From positions 609,205-673,204 of the forward strand of contig NW_003314337.1 in the NCBI RefSeq assembly GCF_000143415.4: a DNA stretch of 64,000 nucleotides, read 5' to 3'. Below the pieces are notes generated by a model. The model did no database searches. It was not told the origin of the DNA and saw only the letters and a list, made by a program, of their open reading frames with translations. Shown here one piece after another: positions 29,972 to 42,422 of the stretch. The translations under genes and the position numbers were made by a program. Within the stretch, counting starts at the first letter, position 1, and each line of letters begins with the position of its first letter. This DNA comes from Selaginella moellendorffii. Lineage: Eukaryota; Streptophyta; Lycopodiopsida; Selaginellales; Selaginellaceae.

Positions 29972-32900
29972 AAAGTAGGGAAAAAGTGGCTTTTACAAAA
30001 GAAAGGTGGTAATATATGTTTTTTTTGCAGCAATGATCGTTTAGTAATAATTTCATTCTAGCTCGACAAGATGCTTGTGATGAGGAGCTAAAGGAACTCT
30101 CATCAACAAAATGTCATATGATGGTAACTTTTTTCATCATTGCTTTTCTCATTCATATAACACTTTTATAGGTCCATTCTATTTCCCTAGTAACACACTA
30201 AAGTATTATGGGTGTTTTTATTGGCTCTTACAATAAATTGTTGACATCTTTCATGGAAGACAACATAAATATGGACATATAGCATCAATTCAACTGTTGG
30301 TGCCAAAAGATATAAAGACCCTTACTTCCAATTGTAAACTTCATTCTCTTTGACTTTCCCAAAGGTCTTTTAGATGGGAAAGTTGAGGATTGGAAATTTC
30401 TCACACCCAACCATATGTATGATGTGTTTCTCTTGTTAGAAAAACTTTTGCTTGAAGTTGGCTATATCATCTTTATCCTACCAAACAACCCCAATTGGAT
30501 GTATGAGATTATGATGTATGCAGCAAAAGTTTGTTTTAAGTTGTTCTCCTCCAGATACATTATGGATCCTATTGGCATTGATACTACGGGTGTCCAAGAC
30601 AAACTTGAAAAGGTCAGGTATTTCATATTTTTATCTAATTTCAAAAATTTATTATTTTCCAAGTTATGATATAGATCTATCATACCTTTTGCAAAAACAT
30701 GCATGACAAGTTTTGTAATAGCGTATTTTGCCTAGGTATAAAATTCCACAATCATTATACCCAATCTTGTGGATGATCAAATCTGTAGCACATTTCCTAG
30801 GTACCAATTTTGAACTCTATTAGTGATGCAAGTCTTGCTTGAGCTCTATTGCTGACCAAATGGTGTTTTGAATCATTGCATAACAAGTAACAATTCTATG
30901 ATAGACATAGCATGTGACTCTAGTAGGTTGGTGTTTACTATTGAAGACCATCATTTCTTCAAACGCTGGCTCAGAAGATTTTGTGAGCTACCTCCAACCT
31001 AAAAAAGGTAAATTATATTTATTAAGATTTCAAGACATGTTTAGTTCTATTTTATAAATCACTATCATCTTAAGTTTCTAGAGTTTGAGGCTTTGGAAGT
31101 TTTTTGGAGTATATAAAAGCTATAACTCAACAAATGTAAGGTGGATCTTCCCTACAATACCAGTATAAGAGGCATAGAAGGAACTGATATATTGATGATG
31201 AAGCAAAAGAAAGTTAAATGCATCCTTACTTGAAATAAAAATCCTGGTATATGTCAAATGTCAATGATAGTGTCAGATCTCACAATTGCATATTGTCATT
31301 CTCACTTGTAACCATCACTCTATAGTGCTTGTGTGTTGCAATATCATCCTTTTAACATCTTGTAAACAATTATATATGATGTGATAGCATTATTTGTGCA
31401 GCAGTTATAGTAGTGAAAACTATTCAAGCCCATAGAAATGAATTCTTGACCCAAGACAGAAAGGCATATTGAGCACCTTAAAATCAAACTCTCAATGAAT
31501 TCACTAGTTCCCATTAAATCAAGAATAAACTCTTTTAACTCCCCATCATTGATTTTGACCTCCACATCTAGAATATGATAAATTAGGATATCTATTTCTA
31601 TGAAGAGGTTAGAATGAGAAGATGATCCAAACAATAGTGCCAAAAGAAGAATGGGAATGTGAAAGATGATTATTGCATAGATAAGAGAACTTATATGTTT
31701 TCTGCTTTAAGTCATTCCTAAATTGAACACTATGCTTCAGATCTAGACAAAAATTTCTTTTCAAGACAAATTTCTCCTCAGCATCTTCACTTATGGTTAA
31801 TACAAGTCTCTGAGCTTGTATGATAGATTTTTGAGCTTTGCAATATATTTCAAAAAATTTAAGATTGTTTGAGGCTATTTCACCTTTTTAGACAAAACCT
31901 TCTTCTAATATCTCTAAGCATGTTTTAGTTCTTTAGAGATCAAAGTGACGGTAAAAGTGTCTCCAAAACTAACACCTACACCTAGCAACAAGCTTTATAT
32001 TTCTCTGTTCCACGTTTATAGCATAAAGCCTCTCAATTGCTTTGTCTGACAAAAGCTCAATTAACACAAGGGGTGATCTGTATGTTCCAAACATAGATGG
32101 AAAATAATCATTAGGTGGGAATTCTCTCCTATGAGGAGGTACGTACATTTATGAATTATGTCTCACAAAGGGTGGTTCACATTTTGAAAAGGGTGTTTCA
32201 TGCCTAAAGTGATGAGTATTTCCCTTACCAATTGAGTGTGTGAAAAGCAGATTTTCATGCCTATTCACTTGTATATTTGCTCTTTGTTTATGCCTCATTC
32301 AAGGGATATGTGGTGTGTTTCATATAATTGCCCTTGATTTCTCTCTATAGAGCTAGATGTAATGTGAGTGCTCTCAAAATTTATAAAAGAATAACACCTT
32401 TCACATTGAGCAGTGTTTATAAACTCTCTATGTATAAAAGATGAGCCTTGCTTAATTCACCTAGATGTACTAGGAATAGAACGGTTTTAACGGTTAAATT
32501 GGTTCGTGATAATGATTTCCAAATTTTTGACTTGTACGTCTTATTTGAGTCTCGTAGGCTCTTACAATATGCGTAGAAGACTTAAACTCGGGATAAATCT
32601 ACTTTCAAACTGTGTCTAAGTAATACTTTAAGCTAAAGGATCTTGGATTAAAGCTTTGAGACAGCATAATGTTTTAATTGTAATTTTGCCTTTGTTAAAA
32701 CCTCATAAGATTTGGGTGAATAGTTCTCTAATTTGTTCTACACTAAAGTTGGCTCTAACTCTTTTTAAGTTGGAGTTGAAGACAAAAGTTACAAGTGCCC
32801 AATTTTCTTGCTTGTATATGCTTAAAAAAATTGTAATACACTGCTGAAAAATATATTTTTTAAAAACCCAAGTGAGAACTTGCTTAGAAGGAAAGAATTT

Positions 32901-34239
32901 TACAGTAGTTGTTTATGTTTTCCACATCAAATAAATGTCATTCCTTCTTCTTTTGGATTTTTCTCAAGAAATTACTGTCGAAACAATTTACACTTAAGTT
33001 TCTTGGTAATGTATAAAATCTATGGCTTGTGTGACGGTTGAAGAACTGTCTCTCTTGCTTTGTCTAAACACTAAGCCACTACAATAGCAAAAAGAGCTCC
33101 TTCGTTCAGTATTGTCTGGGCTCAAAACCTCTACAATCACTGAAAAAATCTACTTGTGATTCCTAGTATTGGGCACGTTTGGAATTCACAAGTGATTTTC
33201 TCTTGACTATTTTCCAAGCCAAAGAGTGACAGTTTATCCCACCATAATTGCCAAAAGTGAGTAAGGCTTTTTCTGCATATACTCATATTCTAGCCCCTAC
33301 CTACAAAATAGTGACAAACAAACAAAGACGAGAACATAGAAGAAGAAGAAGAGAATAGAACTCAGCTTTGAACCCCAAAGATGTGAGCAAAGATAAGCAT
33401 ATGTCACTCTTTTAACTTTACTTTGCACAAACAGTCATATGCGGGAAAAAAGATGGTTAATTCAATACAAATGCATACAACAGTGAGTGGGGGTTATTTT
33501 CTAACACGTCTAAATGCTACTTATTCACTACATGATTTTATAACTATTCCTAACTGTTTTTCACTTAAGTCGGGTCTTTTTTCTTTGGATGCCTAAACTT
33601 ATGCGTAACTCTCTTTCTTCTTCTACTTTACCTAGGAAGATATACAAAATAAAACATTTACTTCTTCATCAATCCAATAAGCAACAATCACTAGCTGAGG
33701 AAAATATAAGAAAAGTCTCTACTCTTGACTATTGCTCTTGAAGGTATATAATAAACACATATAATATTGTAATATTACAGTTTATAACTATTGACTTAAT
33801 TCTTTATTATCAGGTGTTGTCAAGTTGTAAGAAGAGATGAAAATTTTAATGCAAGGAGTTCAATATGGAATTAATGTTGGAAAGACTATCGAGAATTTAT
33901 TTTCAAAGCTCTTTCCCATGCTATAATACGTTCAGAAAACTTCGATAAAGATTTTGGTATGGTTTTTAATGTATGTATTATATGTGCCAAAGCATGGTGT
34001 ATTATACATGATTTTAGTAAATTCACTTTTTATCAAGTTAAAATGGAGTGGAATGGTTCTGTAACTCGAGCTTTTCATGGCAACTCAGGTCAAGACAAAT
34101 CCCAACAAAACACAATAGTATTACAAGAATTATTTTCAACATTTGTGGATGTTAATAGTGATAAAATGCCCTATAAATCAAGTACAACACTTGAAGGGAT
34201 TCAAGATACTCAAAAGGTTCTTCCCATCTTTAAACAAAT
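29972..34239. other. Long AT-rich region without a recognisable gene
   Basis: 4.3 kb of stop-rich sequence. The best frames (for example 84 codons at 30415-30669) show no motif I recognise. A few codon-like stretches around 30360-30610 may be an old gene remnant, but nothing names it. Confidence 0.45.
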
Positions 34240-34433
34240 TGTAATCTCCTGAGTTTGGACTTCCCGGGAAGTCACCCAACCTAGTACTATTCAAACCCAA
34301 TGACGCTTAACCCCAAATATCCCAAAACCCTCAACCGATTGAAAAAGGGGGTGCATTCTTGTTCATGGGCCCTTTCCCTTTATATTTGAACCCCATGGAT
34401 CGTCTCTCAAGTCGTTTTCTTTGGTTGCTTACA
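34240..34433 (-). repeat. Short LTR, copy A (minus orientation)
   Basis: About 194 bases, reading on the minus strand from TGTAAGCAACC to GGAGATTACA. It matches the LTRs at about 38957-39151 and 39469-39650 (CGATCCATGGGGTTCAAATA, GGGCCCATGA, TCCCGGGAAGTCCAAAC). A TATA-like TTCAAATATAAAG lies inside. Confidence 0.75.
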
Positions 34434-34439
34434 CCAACG

Positions 34440-34740
34440 TCCAGTAATTAATCCAACACTTTATAAACATCATGAACTTGCTCCTCCCACATCCCCTCCA
34501 AGTGGATCAAGACATCATCAAGGAAGTCAATAGTCACCTCCGGCATATTGCAAAAAACTTTGTCCATCATCTATTGGAAAGTTGTTGGAGCATTGTTCAA
34601 ACTAAACGGCATCACCAAGAACTCATACAAACCAAACACTATATGAAAAGTAGTCTTAGAAATATCTTCTTCGGCCATCAGTACTTACTAATACCCAAAA
34701 GCAAGATCTAGCTTGGTGAACTAACAACTTTGCCCCAGAT
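34440..34740 (-). pseudogene. Ty3/gypsy RT fragment, copy G1
   Basis: Direct duplicate of 36778-37060. On the minus strand it reads part of the RT palm including an intact FLDD catalytic box (…TIDFLDDVLIH). It lies just upstream (element sense) of LTR copy A. Not open as a whole. Confidence 0.7.
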
Positions 34741-34747
34741 GATCCAA

Positions 34748-37060
34748 CTAGATATCATGTCGAACCTCATAAACTTGTGGTCTAACTTGCTGCAACACCC
34801 AATATGGTCTTTTCCACTGAGCAAGGAGCCCCTTAGATAAACCACATACCGTACGATGGGGAAAACAGACTAACACCAAATCATCCACTTTATACTCCGC
34901 AGGTGGATGATGATAGGAGTTGTAGCGCCATTGTTGTCCCACTTGTACGCAGCCTAAGTGTTTGGCAAACTCTGCTCGGATAAGTGGAAGAATGCTCGTC
35001 AAATACTAATCCCATAACCTAGCATTAGCAGCTCGTGGCAATCGCGAAGTAAACCCAACTCCGTTAGTAATATTGGATCATGGTAAAACACTAATAGAAC
35101 TCTACACCCCTGTGATATATGCATATTGAAGAGATAGCAAATAACCATCCCAATTAGAATGCTGAAAGTTCACGTACTTTATGATCATTCCTTTGAACAT
35201 CCGAATGAGCCATTCCACCAAACCATTTGACTGTGAATGATAATCACTCGTGAAAGTATGGCGTATCCCCAACCAAGACGTCAAAACATGAAATGCCTCA
35301 GCCATAAATGCGGGACTATTATTCGAAAGAATCTACTCTGGACAATATTGCTGGAACACCACTCGATTAAGGAAGAAGTATCCAACAATACTTGCAAAGG
35401 TGCTAGCAAAAGCACCAAGTTCCACCTAATGAGTCAAATAATCAAAAGTAATAATAGCATATTCATTGATAGCAATCGATCATGGAAAAGGTCCCATAAG
35501 ATCAAATGCCACTAACTCAAATGGAAGGGAAATTGTAATTGACTCTAACCATCCTTCTGCAGCACGAGGAGGAGTATTATGAGCTTGGCACCAAATGCAG
35601 CTATGCACATGCTAGATAACATCACATTGCATCTCCAGCTAATAAAAAGACCTACGCAGCTTCTCGATCAAACGATGATGTCCCATATGCTTGCCTAGAA
35701 CAAGAGAATCATAATAGGTATGGAGAAACCGTGGAATAAAGATGGAAGGCACTACCAGCCGTAAAGGATCATCAAGATCTGTCCTTACAAAATATAGAAA
35801 GTTGTCTTTAAGGCAATACTGAGAATGTAAATGCCAGAATGGCAAGTTATAGGATTCTCAAACCAATCTTGAAGCCTTCGAATCCATGGCTCAATCTTTT
35901 GAGGCTCGTAAACCTCATCAAGAGAAGGTAGATCTTGCTCTGCACCTTGTGGACACTGAACATCAAGTACAGCAACCGCCAATGGCACAGAATCCTCATC
36001 TAAAAATCCACAGATGCTGGAACAATAGACTCATTAGAAACATGAGAAGGAAGAGGAGCTTAAGAAAGGGCATTAGCATCATCCATAAAACTCCCCGGGT
36101 GATGAACATCAAAATCATATATTTGAAACTTTAAAGCCCACCAAGTAGTATGACCAACCAAATTCTTTCACTTCAATAATGAAGTAATGGTAGCATGATC
36201 ACCTTCAAGTAACATCCAAGAACCATGTAGATATGTATGAAGTTTCTCAAAACCCCAAACTCCTGCTAAACACTCCTTCTTTGTCATGGAGTAGTTCACC
36301 TCTACTGGTTGTAATGTACAGCTTATATGCGCAATGGGATGGCACTGACCAAGCACACTCGAGCTCTCTTGCATCAACACACCTCGAAGACCAATATCAG
36401 AAGCATCCACGTGCAAAATAAAAGGTTGAGTGTAGTCAGGATATACCAAAACTAGAGGAGTCGTCAATAGCTCTTTGAGATCCACGAACACCAGCTCACA
36501 ATCCAGAGACCAAATGAAAGATGATGTTGATGACTTCAGTAACCCTCGTAACGGGGCAGTGCGATCAGAAAGATGATCCACAAAACGACCGAAATACTGC
36601 ACCTTGCCTAGGAAGCGCTGTACATCATTCACACACTTCAGAGTACAGAACTTTAGAACAGCCACAAGTTTGTCAGGATCAACTTACAAACCCTCACAAG
36701 AAATACAGTACCCAAGATAGGTTGTGTCCTTAGTCCCAAACACACACTTCAACCGCTTTAACTTTAAACCAATGTCTTGTACCCAATCTAACACTTTACA
36801 AACATCACGAACATGCTCTTCCCATGTCCCCTCCAAGTGGATCAACACATCATTAATGAAGTCAACAATCACCTCAGGCATATCACAAAGAACCTCGTCC
36901 ATCATCCGCTAGAAAGTTGTTGGAGCATTGTTCAAACTAAATGGTATCACCAAGAACTTGTACAAACCAAACAGTGTACGAAAAGAAATCTTAAAAATAT
37001 CTTCTTCAGCCATCGATACTTGCCAATACCCAAAAGCAAGATCTAGCTTGGTGAACTAAT
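34748..37060 (-). pseudogene. Ty3/gypsy pol remnant, copy G2 (RT to integrase)
   Basis: On the minus strand in order: RT piece with VDFINDVLIH (36.8-36.9 kb, catalytic FxDD changed to FIND), RNase H (LHVDASDIG, LHGSWMLLEGDHA) at 36168-36665, zinc-binding region (LGKHMGHHRL) near 35.7 kb, integrase SDYHSQSNGLVE near 35.2 kb, and integrase C-terminus YKVDDLVLVCFPH at 34.75-35.0 kb. Each block is open but separated by stops and frame changes. The RNase H block is the same family as the fragment at 56.6 kb. Confidence 0.8.
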
Positions 37061-37114
37061 GAATTCACCCCAAACAATCCAAGAGATCAGAAGTGTGAGA
37101 AAGAGGGTACATAT

Positions 37115-37492
37115 TTGGGATTGTCACTTTGTTTAACGGATAATATATTACCAACGGAGCTGAGTTTACCTTCAAGATGGCCACGAGCTGCCGATGCTAG
37201 GTCGTGGGATCGGTATTTGACGAGCATTCTTCCATTTATCTTAGCAGAGTCTACCGAACACTTAAGCTGCGTACAAGTGGGACAACAATGGCACTACAAC
37301 TCCCATCATCATCCACCTGTGAAGTACAAAGTGGATGATTTGGTGTTAGTCTGTTTTCCCCATCTTACAGTATGTGGTTTATCTAAGGGGCTCCTTGCTC
37401 AGTGGAAAAGACTATATCAGGTGTTGCGGCAAGTTGGACCACAAGTTTATAAGATTCGGCATGATGTCCAACAGACCAATAAAAAAGTTTGA
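37115..37492 (+). pseudogene. Gypsy integrase C-terminal fragment in the opposite orientation
   Basis: 125 codons closely matching the integrase end at 34748-35002 (YKVDDLVLVCFPHLTVCGLS) but on the plus strand, immediately right of the G2 RT piece. Two copies of the family are thus placed head to head, implying an inversion or two insertions. Confidence 0.75.
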
Positions 37493-38540
37493 AGTGTCAG
37501 GGCAAAAAGGAGAAAACAAGAAAAATTGAGGAAAAATAATTGTGGAAGAAGAAAAAGTGGATAAAGAAGCATAAGAAAAGGAATTTGCAACAACTGGCAA
37601 TGCAAAAATGGGGAAATTAGAAGAACATGTGCTTAACGCTTGGAAAATAGGGGACTTCCTATCATAAAATACTTTAGCTACCACAATATAAATAAAAGAT
37701 TCACATTGCTCAACCTCCTTAACACACAACTCAACACTTGAGACGGGAAAATCAATAACAACATCCACACTCTCAAGGGAATATATAAATTCCTCAACAG
37801 CAACAGTAAAGCAAAGGCTCTCAGTGGCACTCACAAGTGGGGACATGCATTCAACCCGAAACTCTGGCTAAAGTGACTCAACCCTTGGAATAGGGGAATA
37901 CTCAACACTAGAACTAATCAAAGATTCTGTCAACGAAACAAAAGCAAGATTCTCAATTTCATGGATACACTCAACATCCAAATTAGTATAAGGAGGACAA
38001 AAAACACTCAACTCAACACTGGATTGAGAATAAGAATCATGAGAGTCACAAATAAACGACATGCTAGGAGAATAAAACACTGTAGATGAGGAAGAAATAC
38101 TAGGAACATGAAAAGGTGGTTCAGGCCGAGAAATAAGAAAAGGTTGGGAAAAAATAAAAGGGAAAGAGAAAGGATCAGATGGCAAATTGAAATATTGATA
38201 TCTATCCTGCAAAATCTTCACTTCATTTCCAAAGCTATCTCCATAATATTCAAGCTTATCATCACACTCTAGAATCCACTCAAGTTCGTACACATTGTCT
38301 TTTTATAAACTTGATCCTCAAACATTCTCCAAAAACTGGATTGCATCATCTATAGCTCGCCAATCAATATCATGATCACACTCCATATCAACGAGAGATG
38401 GTAGAACACCGAGAATAGTGTAAGCCACAAATTTTTCCTTTCCAATTTGCCAGCTTACCTTGTCTATCCGTCCAACACTGCCTTGGCTTTTGCTAAGTTC
38501 CCTCGCCAAGGTTCCCGCTTATGGTACCAGCTCCTACTTG
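37493..38540 (-). pseudogene. Ser-rich minus-strand open frames, unknown, probably element-associated
   Basis: Minus-strand frames of 141 (37868-38293), 144 (37412-37846) and 63 codons (38318-38509). They are Ser-, Phe- and Glu-rich without a known domain. The 63-codon piece contains ILGVLPS, also seen in the frame at 39666-39872, so both may derive from one repeated gene or the non-pol part of the neighbouring gypsy family. No function is assigned. Confidence 0.35.
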
Positions 38541-38546
38541 GTCCTA

Positions 38547-38972
38547 CTTGGTTTCAGCTACTCACTGCATGAGCAACGGAGTGTTATCCGTCCATCCACG
38601 GATCCCCAAATCTCTCCCAATCCCCCTCCCCAGGTTAGACTGGACTAAAGGTTCTGCTACACTCCCCGCAAGCACAAGCAGCCAAGCACACCAAGCTTCC
38701 AGGTTCCTAACATCCCTTGGTACCACAAGACGTGATCATGGGACCCTCTAAATCCCATGGGTGCAACACTTGCTTCGGGACGCCAGGGCGAAACACCGTG
38801 GCCTAACGGCCCGGTATGGGTACCTCTACCCCCCCCACTTCCATCCCGAAGGGGAGTGTAGCCGAACCTTTAGTCCAGTCTAACCCGGGGAGGGGGATTG
38901 GGAGAGATTTGGGGATCCATGGATGGACTGCTAACACTCCATTGCTCATGCAGTGAGTAGCTGAAACCAAAG
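38547..38972. repeat. Inverted repeat, about 121-bp arms and 183-bp spacer
   Basis: Arms 38547-38667 and 38851-38972 are reverse complements with few mismatches (for example TGACTGGAC... and GGATCCCCAAATCTCTCCCA in both). The right arm ends inside the beginning of LTR copy B. The spacer holds a short C-run. Folding or a recombination product of two elements. Confidence 0.8.
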
Positions 38973-39102
38973 GGAACGACTCGAGAGACGATCCATGGGG
39001 TTCAAATATAGAGGAAAAGGGCCCATGAAAAAGAGTGCACCCCCTTTTCCAATCGGTTAAGGGTCTTGGGATATTTGGAGTTAAGCGTCCTTGGGTTTGA
39101 AT

Positions 39103-39320
39103 AGTACTGGGCTAGGTGACCTCCCGGGAAGTCCAAACTAAGGAGCTTACATTTGGTATCAGAGAGGGTCTCAAGTCCGACTCTGTTGGTTGGCTTAGGG
39201 GAATCACACCTAGTACTGGGCTAGGTGACCTCCCGGGAAGTCCAAACTAATGAGCTTACATTTGGTATCAGAGAGGGTCTCGAGTCCGACTCTGTTGGTT
39301 GGCTTAGGGGAATCACACCA
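39103..39320 (+). repeat. 109-bp tandem duplication of the LTR end plus primer site
   Basis: 39103-39211 and 39212-39320 are almost identical and each spans the last 49 bases of the LTR, the primer site and the following leader. Confidence 0.85.
39154..39164 (+). promoter_or_regulatory. Primer-binding site (tRNA-iMet type), first copy
   Basis: TGGTATCAGAG, complementary to the 3' end of initiator tRNA-Met, three bases after the LTR end. A second copy lies at 39263-39273. Confidence 0.75.
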
Positions 39321-39665
39321 CATGTTGATTGACATCTGGCAAGTCCAGTATGCTCCGGCTGGGCTCGACCCGAGGGGTAGGGTGTCAAGAGAGCAGGGCT
39401 CTCGGGAGAGCTGCGGCTCTCAGCTTCCGTTCACGAGGGTGTGAACTTGCAAGGAAGCGTGGTGGATTGTAAGCAACTAAAGGGAATGACTTGAGAGATG
39501 ATCCATGGGGTTCAAATATAAAGGGAAAGGGCCCATGAAAAAGAGTGCACCCCCTTTTCCAATCTTGGGATATTTGGAGTTAAGTGTTTTTGGGTTTGAA
39601 TAATACTGGGCTGGGTGACCTCCCGAGAAGTCCAAACTAAGGAGCTTACAAATAGGATAAGCTAT

Positions 39666-39872
39666 TTAATCATGTCTCATAGAAGTTGGAGATGGCAATA
39701 CACCAAGGATGGGTGCAACACCAACATGATTATACCCCATAGCACCAAAAGTTCGATCCAACAGAGTAGTATTAGCAACCTCAAATGACATATTCCTTGA
39801 TCGATGACGGCATGGCATAGTAGAAGAAGAGAATGCAATGAAGATCAGAAAAAAAGAAGCAAATCTAAGCAT
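39666..39872 (-). pseudogene. Short minus-strand ORF, unknown
   Basis: 68 codons, ATG at 39872, with a hydrophobic N-terminus (FASFFLIFIAF) and ILGVLPS shared with 38318-38509. Probably a fragment of the same repeated sequence. Not recognised. Confidence 0.25.
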
Positions 39873-40540
39873 AATGATAGCTAAAATTCTAAATCTTGCA
39901 AAAAGCTAATACAGATTTAGATCTAAAAGAGAATGGAAAAATAAGAACAAAAAAGCATAATCTTAAACACTAGAGCAAAACACTGCCAAAAAGCTTTGCC
40001 CTTCATGCAGTGCCCCTAACTTCCACCATTGTGAGTGTTTGGGATATAAAAATAGATATATTAATGAGGGTTTAGACCCTACTTATATATAAGAATGGAT
40101 GGACTAGATTCAATCCCAAATGAACAATCCATATACTATAGTACTATAATTAATGTATTACTTAGCTAGGGTAATATATGTATATACATACATGTATTTA
40201 CAAACCTTACAAATATAAATATTTAGTTGATAATGATTTTTCATAAAAGTAATTTCTAGTAAGCTATAAATCCATCCATTTGGTATGAGCTTTCTACAAA
40301 TATCAAAAGTGTTTAGTATGTAAGAACAAATTGGAAAGCCTTGATCAACAGAATAATCCAAGATTTCAAAACAATCTGACTCCTAGCCAAGATTTTGCAA
40401 AAATCTTCCAAAGTCTTATAAGATTAATGCAGGAATATGTCAAGGGTCCAAACTATAGAGAAAAGGTTAACCTTTTTGAGCCCACACAAGTTTAAACTAG
40501 CGGCTTAGGGAACCACCTGTCTAAGAAGAGCAAGCACCAT
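39873..40540. other. AT-rich spacer, no gene
   Basis: No feature supported. Confidence 0.5.
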
Positions 40541-40544
40541 GTGC

Positions 40545-41193
40545 CTAACCCACAGGATAGGCAGATACACCTAAGGACCAGCAGCACGAAGTCACCAAGA
40601 AAAAAGAGAAGATAGTCACGTACCTTTTAGCCACAGCTTCTCCAAAATGTGGCTCTGACTGCTCCTTCATCCCCTCTGGAGATTTCTCTTTGATCTGAGT
40701 TAAAATGGCGAGAATCCATGCTGCCATGGCACGTGGATCGTTGCTCATTTTGCTATCAATCAGCTGCTGCGCCACAGTACTTCGATCCGGGATGCCCGAT
40801 CTTGAGAAAGGACACGTACACTACGTGGAAGCCCTTCTCTTATGGTTCTTGACTTTCCCCACCCAGAGCTCTGCAGCACCATCGTCCATGCCGGAAGCTG
40901 CCCCATATCGTTGTGCCACTCGTCAAACAAGCCATTGATAACCTCTTTAACGTAGTCCAACACTTTGCAAGGATCCTGGTGTAAGGGCGATCCCAGGCCA
41001 CCTGTAGCGCCTCCTTGACACTTTGTGCATAGTCAACCTTTGGATGTACTGTGGTTGGAGATGCATACTCAAGCACGGCCGAGAGAGGCCTTGACGAGTC
41101 CCCGGCAGTTTGAATCGCTGTGAGCATCCATTCCTGATCGGCTATCAACAAGAATCCAAGCAGATCGATTGCAAGACGTTTTATGAGGATCAT
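40545..41193 (-). pseudogene. P-loop NTPase remnant of CR (Crinkler-associated) type, frameshifted
   Basis: Three overlapping minus-strand frames together read one protein: SVKEALQVAWDRPYTRILAK, shift, VLDYVKEVINGLFDEW, the Walker A QSSGWGKSRTIRE at about 40815-40855, shift, VVYVSFLKIGHPGS, shift, STVAQQLIDSKMSND. The spacing of the Walker A and the following strand resembles the NTPase that in many fungal and plant Crinkler/CR proteins sits between the header and effector domains; that assignment is from memory of the family. At least three frame changes mean it is not functional as it stands. No Walker B was identified. Confidence 0.45.
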
Positions 41194-41683
41194 CCCAAGG
41201 GAAGACAGTGGTGATGGTCATGTGAAGTGGTTATCTCAAGATTTTGGCAGTGACGGACCAAACGGGGGCATACCCTGGGTCAGTTCCTCAAGAGCGTCGT
41301 GCCAGCTTGCAGGAAGTGCTGCGTGAGAGAGGCATGAGATAGGCAGCTAAGTTGCATACATACCACAAACATACACGTCGTGTGAGGGCCCAAGAGTGCC
41401 GTCGCCATGCTCCTCTCAGCTCCTCCGCCGAGACAGTGTTGGGTATCGGCGCCGGTCACAAGGTTGATCGAACCGCAAGATTTGCACCGCCAAACTCCCA
41501 TTGCCGCCGTCCCCATTGCCACCGGAGTCCGCCATCGCCGTGTGCTGCCCGGTGTCGCGGCCAAACCCTAGTTCTGTGACTTCCCTGCTCGTTTCTCCAG
41601 CTACCTTAAACTCAGTGGGGAGGTGCACGAGTCCAAGCCGGGTCCAGGACAGGACTGGGATGGTGTGAAGCTAACTCACGTAT

Positions 41684-42185
41684 GTGAGGATGTACCATAG
41701 TGACACGTGGCGAGCCAGATGCGTTGGAGCTTATATTGGGGAAGGCAGCTGCGTACATACTAGACAACAAAGATCAGTTGAATGCGGTGCTGGAGGTGGC
41801 GCAGCGGGTTTGCAGATGCGTATGCTGTGGAGGGGCAATAGTTGGGCGAACTGTGCTGCTTCTGGCAGTACATGCCTATTGCAAGCACGTGTCAATAAGT
41901 TTACTCACCTCGTCAAGCTCGGGGACTTTGCGACCAAGCTGTGGGAAACCACTGGAAGTAAAAGTCTGCTTCAACCGCTTCATTCTCCTCAACAGAAAGC
42001 AGATCACGAAGGAGGACTTGCTCTTATGCTTTCTGGGCAGAGTGGCAATCATACTGCAATGGAACCAGGATGCTTACAATGCATTGCCTCCAGTGCTGAT
42101 AGGGCCGGATGGGACATATGAGCTTCACATGACAGAATGCAAGCCCTGCCAGTTCAGATTCAAAACAGAGACACCTACTCCGTGA
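41684..42185 (+). pseudogene. Unknown gene remnant
   Basis: Two overlapping open frames (41684-42121 and 41700-42185, 161 codons) neither of which shows a known domain alone. Cys-rich part CRCVCCGG and HMTECKPCQF are noted in the second. A following TTTTCATTGCAG at about 42252-42263 could be an acceptor, but the next exon reaches a stop after 17 codons in the simple reading. Probably a decayed host gene. Confidence 0.3.
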
Positions 42186-42275
42186 ACACTCAGAAGTTTG
42201 CCATGGCTGCATTGAAGTATTCTCTCGCTTTTAATCACCATTCCTATTTGTTTTCATTGCAGGTGGGATGACAAA

Positions 42276-42364
42276 GCTCAGAAGCCAGCTCCAGCCAGGC
42301 TCCAGTTCCATTGAGGAGCCAGCTCCAGCCAGATTCCGATTTCAGGAGCCAGCTCCAGCCAGGC
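42276..42364 (+). repeat. Short minisatellite, GGAGCCAGCTCCAGCCAG x 3
   Basis: Three spaced copies of AGCCAGCTCCAGCCAG, encoding PAPAR or SSSQ depending on the frame. Confidence 0.75.
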
Positions 42365-42422
42365 CACCCCCTGCCAAGTTCCACAGGTCCTCCCTGAAGC
42401 TGACAAGAGACTGCTCCAACAC

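Larger units (their letters stand above)
38957..39650 (+). mobile_element. TRIM-like miniature LTR element
   Basis: Two LTRs of about 185 bases (about 38957-39151 and 39469-39650), each ending GAGCTTACA; the right one begins TGTAAGC. Directly after the left LTR comes TGGTATCAGAG, the usual plant primer-binding site for initiator tRNA-Met. The interior is only about 318 bases and non-coding, so it must rely on enzymes of another element. The LTR matches the one beside the gypsy remnant at 34.2 kb, a likely parent family. Confidence 0.75.

Noticed and set aside
33959-34252. 97-codon plus-strand ORF
   Set aside because: No domain and it runs into the LTR at 34240; likely chance.
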